The notes: generated by a model not told the origin, from the sequence alone. DNA of 64,000 nucleotides from Caldovatus sediminis (GCF_014644455.1 NZ_BMKS01000009.1:48354-112353), one strand, 5' to 3'; shown: positions 27,815-37,490, counted from the stretch's first letter. Program-made: numbers and translations.

Positions 27815-30105
27815 GGCCCGCGCACCTCCCGTCTCCGCAGCACCGCATAGGCGGCCAGGGCCGCGAGGCCGAGCACGGTGATCTCGCCGAGCGTGTCGAG
27901 CGCGCGGAAGTCCACGATGATCACGTTCACCACGTTGCGTCCATGGGCCGCGGGGGCGGCGTTCTCTCCCATCCAGGCCGGGATCGTCGTGTCGAAGGGC
28001 ATGGCGAGGGCGGCGAGCAGCACCGCGCCCCCGACCACGCCGGTGAGCAGCGCGACCCCGGCGTCGGCGACGCGCTGGCCGCGGCTGCGCGGATCGGTGC
28101 CGCGGAACGGCAGCCGCGCCAGCACCGCGACCAGCAGCACCACCGCCAACGTCTCGACCGAGAACTGCGTGAAGGCGAGGTCCGGCGCGCCGAGGACGAG
28201 GAACAGGACCCCCGCCCCGAAGCCGACCAGCGCCACGCCCATGATGGCGGTGATGAGGTTCCGCGCCAGGCACGCGACCAGCGCGCCGGCGGCGACCAGC
28301 GCGACCAGCCCGACCTCGTGGGCGAGCGGCAGGGGATCCAGCCCGGGCCAGCGCAGCCCGTCCCCCGCGACCATCGCGGCGCCGACGGGCAGCATGAGGG
28401 CGAGGAAGCTGAGCGCGAGGTAGCGCCGCAGGCTGCCCGACTGGATCGCCCGCGTCTGCCAGGCCGCGAGGCGCTGCAGGCCGCGCAGGGCGCGCCCGTA
28501 CTGCGCGTCCGGCCCGTAGCGGTCGAACAGCTCCACGCCCGCCAGGAGCGGCTGCATCCGGTGCCAGGCGAGATATCCGGCGAGCCCCGCGCCGATGGTG
28601 GCGACGCTCAGCCAGAACACCACCGTGAAGCCGTGCCACAGCACGAGCTTCGCCTCCGTCGGCCGGCCGAGGATCGCGGCGGCGGCGGGCTCCACCAGCA
28701 CGCGCCCGAGCAGCCCGGGAAGCAGCCCGAAGAGCAGGCCGAGCGCCGCGAGCAGCGTCGGGCCGGCGAGCATGGCGAAGCCCGGATCGTGCGCCGGCCG
28801 CGGCGTCGGCGCAGGGCGGCCGAAGAAGGGCCGGGCCGCCACCACCCCGGCGGCGATCACCGTGACCGTGTTGGCGACGAGCGCGGCGGCGGGTAGCATT
28901 CCCGCGGCGAGCAGGTTCGCCTCGTAGAGCAGCTCCTTCGCCACGAATCCGACGAAGGGCGGTAGCCCGGCCATGGAGAGCGCGCCGAGCGCCGCCACCG
29001 TCGCGGTCAGCGGCATGGCGCGCGCGAGGCCGCGCAGGCGCGAGGCGTCGCGCATGCCCGTCTCGTGGTCCACGATGCCGGCGACCAGGAACAGGCACGC
29101 CTTGTAGAGCGCATGCACGATCAGGAAGGCGATCGCCGCCGTCGCCGCCAGCGGGTCCTCCTGGCCGATCAGCGCGACCAGGGTGCCGAGGCCGACCACG
29201 GTCGAGTAGGCGAGCACGCGCTTGAGGTCGGTTTCGCGCAGCGCCAGCACCGCGCCGACCACCATGGTCAGCGCCCCGAACCCGGTGAGCAGCTCGACCC
29301 ACAGCGGCATTCCCCCGAACACGGGATTGAGCCGCGCCAGCAGGTAGACGCCGAGCTTCACCATGGTGGCGGAATGCAGGTAGGCGGAGACGGGCGTCGG
29401 CGCCGCCATCGCGTTCGGCAGCCAGGAGTGCAGGGGCGCCTGGGCCGACTTGGCGAAGGCGCCGACCACGATCAGCGCCACCACCAGCGGCGCCCAGGGA
29501 TGCGCCGCGAACTCGGCAGCGCGCGCCGCGATCTCCGAGATCCGGTAGGTCCCGGCGATGCCGCCGAGCAGCAGGGCGCCGGCGAGCAGCGCGAGCCCGC
29601 CGCCCACCGTCACCAGCAGCCCCTGCACCGCGGCGCGCCGCGCGCTCGAGCGGCCGCCCTCGAAGCCGATCAGCAGGAAGGAGGAGAGGGAGGTCAGCTC
29701 CCAGAACACGACCAGCATCACCAGGTCGTCGGCCAGCACGGCGCCGAGCATCGCCGCCATGAACAGCGCGATGGCCCCGAAGAAGCGGTCGATCTGCGGG
29801 TGGCCGCGCAGGTAGGCGCCGGCGTAGAGGAAGATGAGCGCGCCGATGCCGGTGATCAGCAGCGCGAACAGCAGCGAGAGCCCGTCCAGGCGCCAGGCGA
29901 GGGCGACGCCGAGCGACGGGAGCCAGGGGAGCGCGCCGAGCGCCTGCTCGCCAGGGGCGGGCGCCGCCGCCAGGAAGCCGACGAACAGCAGCGCCGGCAC
30001 GGCCGCCGCGATCCAGCCCGCGGCGCGCGGCGCCGTCGCGACGGCCGCGACCAGCAGCGGCACGCTGGCGAGGGCGACGAGGATGATCAGGCCTGGATCC
30101 GGCAT
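27811..30105 (-). CDS. mrpA: Mrp antiporter subunit A
   Basis: The 764-residue product is the large MrpA/MnhA subunit, which couples proton flow to Na+ (or K+) export. It begins with a NuoL-like domain of fourteen segments: [18 protein letters not shown] carries the TM5 glutamate, [20 protein letters not shown] the TM7 lysine, and [20 protein letters not shown] follows. After residue 590 come DUF4040/MbhD ([20 protein letters not shown]) and MbhE-like ([20 protein letters not shown]) regions. The ATG at 30105 fits the family start [14 protein letters not shown]. It is the first gene of the canonical operon, which runs to 24564. Confidence 0.95.
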   Translation of the reverse strand: MPDPGLIILVALASVPLLVAAVATAPRAAGWIAAAVPALLFVGFLAAAPAPGEQALGALPWLPSLGVALAWRLDGLSLLFALLITGIGALIFLYAGAYLRGHPQIDRFFGAIALFMAAMLGAVLADDLVMLVVFWELTSLSSFLLIGFEGGRSSARRAAVQGLLVTVGGGLALLAGALLLGGIAGTYRISEIAARAAEFAAHPWAPLVVALIVVGAFAKSAQAPLHSWLPNAMAAPTPVSAYLHSATMVKLGVYLLARLNPVFGGMPLWVELLTGFGALTMVVGAVLALRETDLKRVLAYSTVVGLGTLVALIGQEDPLAATAAIAFLIVHALYKACLFLVAGIVDHETGMRDASRLRGLARAMPLTATVAALGALSMAGLPPFVGFVAKELLYEANLLAAGMLPAAALVANTVTVIAAGVVAARPFFGRPAPTPRPAHDPGFAMLAGPTLLAALGLLFGLLPGLLGRVLVEPAAAAILGRPTEAKLVLWHGFTVVFWLSVATIGAGLAGYLAWHRMQPLLAGVELFDRYGPDAQYGRALRGLQRLAAWQTRAIQSGSLRRYLALSFLALMLPVGAAMVAGDGLRWPGLDPLPLAHEVGLVALVAAGALVACLARNLITAIMGVALVGFGAGVLFLVLGAPDLAFTQFSVETLAVVLLVAVLARLPFRGTDPRSRGQRVADAGVALLTGVVGGAVLLAALAMPFDTTIPAWMGENAAPAAHGRNVVNVIIVDFRALDTLGEITVLGLAALAAYAVLRRREVRGP

Positions 30106-30175
30106 GGCTCCCGCGGACTGGTTCCGATACGCCGAGGCAACGCGCCCGGGCCGCCGGGTTTGCACGGCCGCCGCG

Positions 30176-30190
30176 GATCGCATCGCGATC
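30176..30190. promoter_or_regulatory. Inverted repeat upstream of mrpA, possible operator
   Basis: GATCGC and GCGATC form a perfect 6-bp inverted repeat with a 3-base spacer, about 70 bases before the mrpA start. The position suits a regulator-binding site for the mrp operon, but short palindromes occur by chance and no regulator gene lies next to it. Confidence 0.25.
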
Positions 30191-30390
30191 GGGGGATGCC
30201 CGCGGTTCGGGGAGGCCCTGCCCGCGGGTCGGGTCGATGTGTGGCGCGACGACAGGCGCGACGTCCAGTCCCGCGCCGGGGACCGGCACCTGCGCCGCAA
30301 CCAAGCGAAGCGCGACTCGTTGCCTGGGTGCCTCGCCGGCACGGCCCCCGCGTCGCCGCCTTCCGGATGCACCTACGAAAGGAGAGGAGG

Positions 30391-30621
30391 ATGGGCAAGA
30401 TCATCTTGCTCGCCCGCGCGGCGGCCGGCGTGGCACCGCTCGCCGCGGCGGGGGAGGCGGCGGCCCGGGCGCCGGGGCTCCACGCCTTCGTGATCCGCCC
30501 GAGCCGACGGCAGATGGCCGAGGCCGCCCGATTCGACCCCGGGACCTTCGCCGCCGGCGAGGGCTGTGCGCGCCGCCGCGGCGGGATCGGCCGATCCTGG
30601 CCGGCGGCCGGCGCCCGATGA
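30391..30621 (+). CDS. Possible small protein of 76 residues
   Basis: A short frame starts with an ATG directly preceded by GGAGAGGAGG, the best Shine-Dalgarno match in this area. The product begins with a hydrophobic stretch ([20 protein letters not shown]) that could be a weak signal sequence, followed by a basic, Arg-rich C-terminus with one cysteine. I do not recognise it. It is divergent from mrpA and lies before the patatin gene. The strong ribosome-binding site is the main reason to list it; the composition could also be chance. Confidence 0.4.
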   Translation: MGKIILLARAAAGVAPLAAAGEAAARAPGLHAFVIRPSRRQMAEAARFDPGTFAAGEGCARRRGGIGRSWPAAGAR

Positions 30622-30773
30622 GAGGGAGCCGTGGCCGCGCCGGGCCCGCCGCGCCCGGCGGGACGGGACAGGCGCCGCGGCGCAGCGCGACGGCCGTGCC
30701 CCCGGGCGCAGGCCGCCGGCGCGCCCGCGCGGCGCAGCCGGCGCGGGGCGTCTCAGGCGGGCCGGCCACGCGC

Positions 30774-31841
30774 ATGGCGGGAGACGGCGTCGACGCCCGA
30801 CCCTCGCCCGCGCCGCGGCGCGACGGCCGGCTGCTGATCGACCTGGCGCTGCAGGGCGGCGGCGCGCACGGCGCCTTCACCTGGGGCGTCCTGGATCGGC
30901 TGCTGGAGGAGGACGGACTCGCCATCGACGGCATCTCCGGCACCTCGGCGGGCGCGATGAACGGCGCGGTGCTGGCGGACGGCTGGGCCGCGGGCGGGCC
31001 GGAGGGCGCGCGCGCCGCGCTCGAGCGGTTCTGGCGCGCCATCGCGCAGGCGGCCATGTTCAGCCCCCTTCGCCGGGGGCCGCTCGACGTGCTGATGGGG
31101 CGCTGGACGCTCGACAGCTCGCCCGCCTTCATCGGCCTCGACCTCGCGGCGCGGCTGTTCTCGCCCTATGACGCGAATCCGCTCGGGCTCAATCCGCTCG
31201 CGGGGATCCTCGAGGCGACGGTGGACTTCCGGCGGCTCGCCCGCTCGCCCGTGAAGCTGTTCGTCACGGCGACCAGCGTCCGGACCGGCCAGGGGCGCAT
31301 CTTCCGCAACGCCGAGGTGACGCCCGACGTGCTGCTCGCCTCCGCCTGCCTGCCCTTCCTGTTCCAGGCGGTCGAAATCGACGGCGAGGCCTACTGGGAC
31401 GGCGGCTTCGCCGGCAACCCGACGATCACGCCCCTGGTGCGCGAGTGCGAGAGCAACGACACCGTCCTCGTCCAGATCAACCCGGTCGAGCGCCCGGGCG
31501 TGCCCCGCACGGCGCGCGAGATCGTGAACCGCGTCAACGAGGTCTCCTTCAACGCCACCCTGCTCAAGGAGCTGCGCATGATCGCCGTGCTGCGGCGGGT
31601 GGTGGACCCGGGCGACTGCGAGGGCGCGCTCTGGGCGCGGATGCGGATGCACCGGATCACGACCGCGGCGATGAACGACCTCGGCTATTCCTCGAAGCTG
31701 AACGCGGAGTGGGCCTTCCTGCGCTTCCTGCGCGACGAGGGCCGCCGCGCCGCCGACGCCTTCCTGCGCCGCCACGGCGAGGACCTCGGCCGCCGGTCCA
31801 GCCTCGACATCGACGCGCTGCTCGAGGAGGGGGAGGGCTGA
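30774..31841 (+). CDS. Patatin-like phospholipase
   Basis: The 355-residue product is a patatin-fold lipid acyl hydrolase. The oxyanion loop GGGAHGAF is at about 26-33, the nucleophile S58 is in GISGTSAGAMNG, and the dyad aspartate D209 is in YWDGGFAGNP. No signal peptide is seen, so it is likely cytoplasmic. The ATG at 30774 gives a 20-residue lead to the domain. GntP starts 4 bases after the stop, so the two are probably cotranscribed. Confidence 0.92.
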   Translation: MAGDGVDARPSPAPRRDGRLLIDLALQGGGAHGAFTWGVLDRLLEEDGLAIDGISGTSAGAMNGAVLADGWAAGGPEGARAALERFWRAIAQAAMFSPLRRGPLDVLMGRWTLDSSPAFIGLDLAARLFSPYDANPLGLNPLAGILEATVDFRRLARSPVKLFVTATSVRTGQGRIFRNAEVTPDVLLASACLPFLFQAVEIDGEAYWDGGFAGNPTITPLVRECESNDTVLVQINPVERPGVPRTAREIVNRVNEVSFNATLLKELRMIAVLRRVVDPGDCEGALWARMRMHRITTAAMNDLGYSSKLNAEWAFLRFLRDEGRRAADAFLRRHGEDLGRRSSLDIDALLEEGEG

Positions 31842-31845
31842 GGCC

Positions 31846-33300
31846 GTGGGACTGTCCGGCATCCTCCTCGCCCTCGGCCTGCTGATCTGGCTCGCCTACC
31901 GCGGCTGGAGCGTGCTGCTCGTCGCCCCGGCGGCGGCGGCGCTCGCCGCCGCCCTCTCGGGCGAGCCGCCGCTCGCCTCCTGGACGCAGCCCTTCATGGC
32001 GGGGGCGGCGCGCTTCATCGCGCAGTTCTTCCCGCTGTTCCTGCTCGGCGCCGTGTTCGGCAAGCTGATGGAGGCGAGCGGATCGGCGCTCGCCATCGCC
32101 CGCGGGCTGACGGCGCGGCTCGGGCGGGAGCGCGCGGTGCTCTCCGTGGTGCTGGCCTGCGCCGTGCTGACCTATGGCGGGGTCAGCCTCTTCGTCGTCG
32201 CCTTCGCGGTGGCGCCGGTGGCGGCGGCGCTGTTCCGCGAGGCCGACATCCCGCGCCGCCTCATCCCCGCCGCGATCGCGCTCGGCGCCTTCACCTTCAC
32301 CATGACCGCGCTGCCCGGCACGCCGGCGATCCAGAACGCGATCCCGATGCCCTATTTCGGCACGACGCCCTGGGCCGCGCCCGGCGTCGGCGTGCTGGCG
32401 GCGGCGGTGATGCTCGGCTTCGGCCTGTGGTGGCTGCGCCGCGCCGAGGCGGCCGCCCGCCGCGCGGGCGAGGGCTTCGGCGGCGAGGGGCGCACCGGCG
32501 CGAAGGCCGACGAGGAGGAGCTGCGCGAGCACGCGACCACCGTGGACAGCTTCGACCCGGCCGAGCTGGCGCATGGCGGGCGGGCGCGGGAGGGCGACCT
32601 GCCGCCGACCTGGCTGGCGGCGCTGCCGATCCTGGTCGTGGTCGGCGTCAACCTCGCCGTCACGGCGCTGGTGCTGCCGCGCCTCGATGCCGGCTGGCTC
32701 GCCGAGGAGCGCTGGGGCGGCACGACGCTGCAGGCGGTGGGCGGCGTCTGGGCGGTGCTGATCGGGCTGATCGCCGCCATCCTCGTGATCGCGCTCGCCA
32801 ATCTTCGGCGCCTGCCCGGCCTGCGCGGCTGCCTCGACGCCGGCGCCAACGCCGCGGTCCTGCCGGCGCTCAACACCGCGAGCCAGGTGGGCTTCGGCGC
32901 CGTGGTGGCGGGGCTGCCCGCCTTCGCCGCGGTGCGCGACGGCCTGCTCGAGCTCGGCGGCGGCCCTCTCGTCTCCCTGGCGGTGGCGACGAACGTGCTC
33001 GCCGGCATCACGGGCTCGGCCTCGGGCGGCCTGACGATCGCGCTCGAGGCGCTCGGCGGGAACTACGCGGCGCTCGCGGCCGAGCGGGGCATCGACCCCG
33101 CGCTGATGCACCGGATCGCCGCCATCGCGACCGGCGGGCTCGACGCGCTGCCGCACAACGGGGCGGTGATCACGCTGCTCGCCATCACCGGCGTGACGCA
33201 CCGCGAGGGCTATCGCCACATCGCCATGGTGGCGATCGCGGGTCCGCTGCTCTCGCTCGTCGTCGCGATCCTCGCGGGCGCTCTCCTCGGCGGCTTCTGA
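31846..33300 (+). CDS. GntP-family permease
   Basis: The 484-residue product is an inner-membrane permease of the GntP (gluconate:H+ symporter) family. About twelve hydrophobic segments are visible. Family-like sequences are FGKLMEASGSALAIARGL, LTYGGVSLFVVAFAVAPVAA, TMTALPGTPAIQNAIPM, NVLAGITGSASGGLTIALEA and ATGGLDALPHNGAVITLLAI. A 60-residue polar loop lies between residues 205 and 260. Start is GTG 4 bases after the patatin stop. The substrate is not evident; hydroxy or keto acids are typical. Confidence 0.9.
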   Translation: MGLSGILLALGLLIWLAYRGWSVLLVAPAAAALAAALSGEPPLASWTQPFMAGAARFIAQFFPLFLLGAVFGKLMEASGSALAIARGLTARLGRERAVLSVVLACAVLTYGGVSLFVVAFAVAPVAAALFREADIPRRLIPAAIALGAFTFTMTALPGTPAIQNAIPMPYFGTTPWAAPGVGVLAAAVMLGFGLWWLRRAEAAARRAGEGFGGEGRTGAKADEEELREHATTVDSFDPAELAHGGRAREGDLPPTWLAALPILVVVGVNLAVTALVLPRLDAGWLAEERWGGTTLQAVGGVWAVLIGLIAAILVIALANLRRLPGLRGCLDAGANAAVLPALNTASQVGFGAVVAGLPAFAAVRDGLLELGGGPLVSLAVATNVLAGITGSASGGLTIALEALGGNYAALAAERGIDPALMHRIAAIATGGLDALPHNGAVITLLAITGVTHREGYRHIAMVAIAGPLLSLVVAILAGALLGGF

Positions 33301-33373
33301 GGGCAGGCGCGCGGGGCGCGCCGCCGCGTCCGGGAGCTTCCGGGGATTCGAAGGTATCGAGCGCCCGCGATCG

Positions 33374-33397
33374 GGAATGAGCGCCCGTCCGAATGTT
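33374..33397 (+). promoter_or_regulatory. Possible EcfG-type stress promoter
   Basis: GGAAT at 33374-33378 and GTT at 33395-33397 are 16 bases apart. The alphaproteobacterial general-stress sigma factor EcfG recognises GGAAC with GTT after 16-17 bases, so this differs at one base. It sits about 100 bases before the start of a secreted PepSY-like protein. The match is short and could be chance. Confidence 0.3.
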
Positions 33398-33497
33398 GGC
33401 CGGGAGGAATCTCGGAGAACGCCGGCACCGTCGCGGCGTTGGGGCGCCAGGCGACGGCCAGTGGGCTCGCCCGGAAACCGGAAAGGAACATCGCATC

Positions 33498-33854
33498 ATG
33501 AAGAAGCTTCTCGGCAGCGCGGCGCTTGCCGCCGCCCTGGCGTTCGGCCTCGGCGGCGTGGCCGGAGCCCAGACCGGCACGCCGCCGAGCCCCATGGGCA
33601 CTCCGGGCCAGACGGGCGCACCGACCGCCCCCGGCGCGGCCGTCGGTGGCGGCGCGGGCGTCGCGGGGATGATGAACGAGCAGCAGGTCCGCGACATGCT
33701 CCGCCAGCGCGGCTACTCGGAGATCGAGGACATCGAGCGCGACGGCGACCGCTTCACCGCGCGCGCCCAGCGCGGCGGCGAGCAGGTGCGCCTGCAGGTG
33801 GATGCCCGCACCGGCACCGTGCAGGAGCGCCAGGGCGGGACCGGCAGCAACTGA
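33498..33854 (+). CDS. Small secreted PepSY-like protein
   Basis: The 118-residue product has a clear Sec signal peptide (MKKLLGSAALAAALAFG, cleavage after GVAGA). A Thr/Pro/Gly-rich linker follows (residues 26-55). The C-terminal 60 residues read as a PepSY-like fold: VRDMLRQRGYSEIEDIERDG and EQVRLQVDARTGTVQE. Proteins of this kind are periplasmic and may inhibit peptidases; the exact role is unknown. The ATG at 33498 follows GAAAGGA. It ends 74 bases before a strong bidirectional hairpin. Confidence 0.8.
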   Translation: MKKLLGSAALAAALAFGLGGVAGAQTGTPPSPMGTPGQTGAPTAPGAAVGGGAGVAGMMNEQQVRDMLRQRGYSEIEDIERDGDRFTARAQRGGEQVRLQVDARTGTVQERQGGTGSN

Positions 33855-33927
33855 TCTCCGTCGCGCCTCCGTCGCGGCGGGCGCGGGCCGCGACCACGGC
33901 CCGGCCCGCCCGCACCGCGCGCCGTGG

Positions 33928-33956
33928 CGGCGGGGAGGCATGGGGCCTCCCCGCCG
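33928..33956. terminator. Strong hairpin between two convergent genes
   Basis: A perfect 12-bp stem with a 5-base loop (ATGGG) lies between the PepSY-like gene (forward, ends 33854) and the PfkB-family kinase (reverse, ends 34015). It is the longest perfect hairpin I found in the window. The symmetric position suits a bidirectional terminator. TTCC follows on the forward side, so the T-run is weak. Confidence 0.6.
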
Positions 33957-34014
33957 TTCCGCATCGAGGCGGCGCGGCCGCGGCGGGCGGTCCGGGGCCG
34001 GATCCCTCCGGGCG

Positions 34015-34962
34015 TCAGGCGAGCTGCGGGCGCAGCCTCGCGTAGATCGCCTCCACGTCCGCGCGGCGCGCATGGGCGGTGCCCGGGCTCGCGACGGTGG
34101 CGCCTCCTGCGGCGCTGCCCCAGACGAAGGCGTCCTCCGGCGCCGCGCCGCGCGCGAGCGCGACCGTCATCGCCGCGACGAAGCTGTCGCCGGCGCCCGA
34201 GGCGCCCCGCACCGGCACGTCCGGCGCCGGCAGGCGCCAGGTCTTCCCCTCGGCGCTGGCGAGCACCGCCCCGCGATGGCCGAGCGTGACCGCGACCAGC
34301 CGTGCGGCGCCCGATCGGGCGAGCTCCGCGGCCGCCGCCTCGATCGCCGCGGTCTCCTTCAGCGCGCGGCCGAGCAGCGCCTCGAACTCGCCGAGGCTCG
34401 GCTTCACCAGCTCCACCCCGCCCTCGGCGAGCGCGGCGCGCAGCGCCGCGCCCGAGGTGTCGAGCACGACGCGCCGGCCGCGCGCCCGCGCCTCGCGGAT
34501 CGCGCGGGCATAGAAGTCCTCCGGCACGCCGCGCGCGAGGCTGCCGCTCAGCACCACCCAGCCGCCCGGCTCCTCCGCGAGCGCGGCGAGGGCGGCGCGC
34601 CACTCCGCCTCCTCCAGCGCGGGCCCCTCGGGGATGAAGCGGTATTCGAGGCCGCTGGCGCGGTCGTGCACCACCATGGTGATGCGGGTGCGTCCCCGGA
34701 TCGCCACGCTGCGGCGCGGCACGCCGGCTTCGTCCAGCAGCTCCTCGAGGAACCGGCCGGCGACGCCGCCGGTCATCACCACGGCCAGCGTCTCGCCGCC
34801 CAGCTCGCGCGTCACGCGCGAGACGTTCACCCCGCCCCCGCCCGCGTCGTAGGTCTCGCCCGAGGTGCGGATCTTGCGCACCGGCCGCACCGCCTCGGCC
34901 TCGCAGGCGAGGTCCACGGCGGGGTTCAGCGTCAGGGTGACGATGCGCCGTTCGGTGCTCAT
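34015..34962 (-). CDS. PfkB-family sugar kinase (1-phosphofructokinase-like)
   Basis: The 315-residue product is a ribokinase-fold hexose-phosphate kinase of the FruK/PfkB/LacC type. The start VTLTLNPAVDLACE, the glycine-rich GGGGVNVSRVTRELGG, and the catalytic motif GASGAGDSFVAAM near residue 255 are diagnostic. The substrate is likely fructose-1- or fructose-6-phosphate, or tagatose-phosphate. It lies just before the universal stress protein gene on the same strand; such pairs are seen in stress loci. No PTS fructose genes are nearby, which argues against a dedicated FruK role. Confidence 0.88.
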   Translation of the reverse strand: MSTERRIVTLTLNPAVDLACEAEAVRPVRKIRTSGETYDAGGGGVNVSRVTRELGGETLAVVMTGGVAGRFLEELLDEAGVPRRSVAIRGRTRITMVVHDRASGLEYRFIPEGPALEEAEWRAALAALAEEPGGWVVLSGSLARGVPEDFYARAIREARARGRRVVLDTSGAALRAALAEGGVELVKPSLGEFEALLGRALKETAAIEAAAAELARSGAARLVAVTLGHRGAVLASAEGKTWRLPAPDVPVRGASGAGDSFVAAMTVALARGAAPEDAFVWGSAAGGATVASPGTAHARRADVEAIYARLRPQLA

Positions 34963-34996
34963 GATGCCCCGGATGCGCGGGAGGGGACGCCGCGGG

Positions 34997-35869
34997 TCAC
35001 GCCGGCGGCTCCGGCGGCGGCGCGATGAGCAGGTCGCAATCGAGCTCGGCCACGAGCTCGGCGGCGACGCTGCCGAGCAGCACCCGGTGCAGCACGCCGT
35101 GCCGGCCGGTCCCGGCCAGGACGAGCTCGGCCCGCAGGCGGCGGACCGCCTGCTTGACGACCGTCGCCGGCCTGCCCTCCTCGACCGCGAGCCGCGGCGC
35201 GGCGGGGCCGAGGTCCACCCCGATCCCCGCGAGGAAGCGCGCGAGCTCCGCCTCGGCCTGCTCCGCCGTGACCTGGCGGTGCTCCTCGATCGCCTCCTGC
35301 GGCGCGTCGCCGAGCGCGAGGCCGCCCTTTCCCGGCAGCGCGAAGGCGTGCAGCACGGTCAGCTTCGCCCCGCCGGCGAACAGGCCGAGCGCCGCGGCGG
35401 CGCGCAGCGCGCGGGCCGAGGCGTCCGACAGGTCCACCGCGGCGAGGATGCGGCGGTAGGGGCCGGTCGGCAGCAGGTTGACCATCAGCACCGGGCAGCA
35501 GCCGCCGCGCACCACCCGCTCGGCGGTGGTGCCGACGACCATGTTCCGCAGCAGGCCGCGCCGCGGCGTGCCCAGCACCACGAGGTCCGCCCCCTGCGCC
35601 TGCGCGGCGCGGAGGATCGCGTCGAAGGCGTCGCCGGTCTGGACCAGGACCTGGGTCGGCAGGCCGTTCAGCTCCGCCAGTCCGGCCACCTGCGCGCGCA
35701 GCAGTTCGGCGGCCTCGCGCAAGGCCGCCTCCACCAGCCGGGCCGGCTGGTCGTCGTCCACCACATGCAGCAGGAGCAGCTCCGCGCCGCGCGCCCGCGC
35801 GAGCATCGCCGCCCGCCGCACCGCGCGGTCGGAGCGGGCGGACAGGTCGGTCGCGCAGATCAGCCGCAT
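34997..35869 (-). CDS. Tandem universal stress protein (two UspA domains)
   Basis: The 290-residue product has two UspA domains. The first (1-140) starts MRLICATDLSARSDRAVRRA and ends with the ATP-loop-like VVLGTPRRGLLRNMVVGTTA ERV. The second (150-285) starts RRILAAVDLSDASARALRAA and ends VLAGTGRHGVLHRVLLGSVA. The G-2x-G-9x-G-S/T nucleotide motif is fully kept only in the second domain (GTGRHG...GSVA). The gene is upstream of the sugar kinase with a 34-base gap, so they are likely one transcript. It is divergent from the DUF1538 operon. Confidence 0.9.
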   Translation of the reverse strand: MRLICATDLSARSDRAVRRAAMLARARGAELLLLHVVDDDQPARLVEAALREAAELLRAQVAGLAELNGLPTQVLVQTGDAFDAILRAAQAQGADLVVLGTPRRGLLRNMVVGTTAERVVRGGCCPVLMVNLLPTGPYRRILAAVDLSDASARALRAAAALGLFAGGAKLTVLHAFALPGKGGLALGDAPQEAIEEHRQVTAEQAEAELARFLAGIGVDLGPAAPRLAVEEGRPATVVKQAVRRLRAELVLAGTGRHGVLHRVLLGSVAAELVAELDCDLLIAPPPEPPA

Positions 35870-35960
35870 CGCCCTCGCTCGGAGGTTAACATCTCCCGGT
35901 CCGGCCAGTAGAGACGGGACGGGCCGGCATGGAAAGGGGGGCGAGGCGACCGACGACGGG

Positions 35961-36698
35961 ATGGTGATGGACCGCTTGCCCCAATTCCTCCGCCTGCTGC
36001 TCGAGAACCTCCGCGACCTCGCGCCGCTCGTTCTGGTGGTGGGGTTCTTCCAGGCCGCGGTGCTGCGCGAGGCGCCGCCGGACCTCGCCGCCAAGCTGGC
36101 CGGCGCGGTGCTGGTCGTGCTCGGGCTCACGCTCTTCGTGCGCGGGCTCTCGATGAGCCTGTTTCCGCTCGGCGAGGGGCTGGCCGACACCTTCGCGCGC
36201 CGCGGCAACCTGACGCTGCTGCTCGCCTTCGCCTTCGCCATCGGCTTCGGCAGCACGGTGGCGGAGCCGGCCTTGCACGCCGTCACGAGACAGGCGGCGG
36301 AGGCCGCCGCGGCGGCCGGGCGGGTCGCCGGCGACGGGGCGGCGGAACGCTACGCCCTGGCGCTGCGCTACGCGGCCTCGGCGGCGGTCGGCGCCGCCGT
36401 CGCCCTCGGCTGCCTGCGCATCATCCTTGGCTGGCCGGCGGTGTGGTTCCTGCTCGGCGGCTACGGCCTAGTCGCGGCGCTGGCGCTGCTCGGGGAGACG
36501 CCGATGCTCGGCGTCGCGGCCGACGCCGGCGCCGCCGCGACCTCGGCCATCAACATCCCGCTGATCGCGGCGCTCGGGATCGGGCTTGCCTCGACGATCC
36601 GCGGGCGGCGGCCGCTGGCGGACGGGTTCGGCGTGGTCGCGCTCGCCAGCCTGATGCCGATGCTCACCGTGCTGGTCGGCGCGCTGGTGATGGGCTGA
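35961..36698 (+). CDS. DUF1538 membrane protein, first copy
   Basis: The 245-residue product is a DUF1538-family inner-membrane protein with about seven hydrophobic segments. Characteristic pieces are VGFFQAAVLREAPPDLAAKL, SLFPLGEGLADTF, IGFGSTVAEPALHAVT and RRPLADGFGVVALASLMP. The second copy next door carries the same motifs, so they probably form a heteromeric complex. The start is ATG at 35961 (M-V-M); an ATG two codons later is equally likely. No function is established for the family; transport is a common guess. Confidence 0.85.
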   Translation: MVMDRLPQFLRLLLENLRDLAPLVLVVGFFQAAVLREAPPDLAAKLAGAVLVVLGLTLFVRGLSMSLFPLGEGLADTFARRGNLTLLLAFAFAIGFGSTVAEPALHAVTRQAAEAAAAAGRVAGDGAAERYALALRYAASAAVGAAVALGCLRIILGWPAVWFLLGGYGLVAALALLGETPMLGVAADAGAAATSAINIPLIAALGIGLASTIRGRRPLADGFGVVALASLMPMLTVLVGALVMG

Positions 36699-36707
36699 AC
36701 CGCGCCG

Positions 36708-37490
36708 ATGCCCGACGCCCTGGTCCGGACCGCCGGCGGGACGCTGCTCGACGCGGCGCCGGTCGCGCTCGTCCTCCTCGTCTTCCAGGGCGCGGTGCTG
36801 CGCCGCCGGCCGCCGCACCTGCGGTCGGTGCTGATCGGCGCCGGCTACCTCCTCCTCGGGCTGATCCTGTTCCGCCTCGGGCTCGAATGGTCGCTGCTGC
36901 CGATCGGGAGCCACCTCTCCGACCGGCTGACGCAGCCGGCGCTCGCCGCGGTCCCGGAAGGGGGCACGGCGCCCTGGCACCGGTTCGGCTGGCTCTATGC
37001 CTTCGCCGCCACCGTCGGCTTCGCGACGACGCTGGTGGAGCCGGCGCTGACCGCCGTCGCCGAGCGCGTGGGGACCCTGACCGGCGGCGCGGTGCGGCCC
37101 TGGACGCTGCGCCTGGTGGTCGCGGTCGGGGTCTCGGTCGGGCTGCTGCTCGGCACGCTGCGCATCGTCACCGGCGTCCCGTTCGCCTGGGCGCTCGCCG
37201 CGATGGTCCTGCTGATCGCGGGCCTCGCCGCCCTGGCGCCGCGGCCGCTGGTGCCGCTCGCCTTCGACTGCGGCGGCTTCGCCACCTCCGTCGCCACCGT
37301 CCCGCTGGTCGCGGCCTTCGCCGTCGGCGTGGCCCATGCCCTGCCCGGGCGGGATCCCTTGACGGACGGCTTCGGCGTAATCCTATTCGCCCTGCTGTCC
37401 CCGGTGGCCAGCGTCCTGGGCTATGCGGCCCTGCTGGCCGGCGGCACCCGGCGGAGCGGCGGGCGCGCAGGAGGAGGCGATGCGGTTTAA
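36708..37490 (+). CDS. DUF1538 membrane protein, second copy
   Basis: The 260-residue product is a second DUF1538 protein. It shares with the first copy the segments GFATTLVEPALTAVAE and GRDPLTDGFGVILFALLSP, plus LLVFQGAVLRRRPPHLRSVL near the N-terminus. Six to seven membrane segments are predicted by eye. The 9-base gap upstream and the 11-base overlap with the P-II-like gene downstream show a tight operon. Confidence 0.85.
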   Translation: MPDALVRTAGGTLLDAAPVALVLLVFQGAVLRRRPPHLRSVLIGAGYLLLGLILFRLGLEWSLLPIGSHLSDRLTQPALAAVPEGGTAPWHRFGWLYAFAATVGFATTLVEPALTAVAERVGTLTGGAVRPWTLRLVVAVGVSVGLLLGTLRIVTGVPFAWALAAMVLLIAGLAALAPRPLVPLAFDCGGFATSVATVPLVAAFAVGVAHALPGRDPLTDGFGVILFALLSPVASVLGYAALLAGGTRRSGGRAGGGDAV

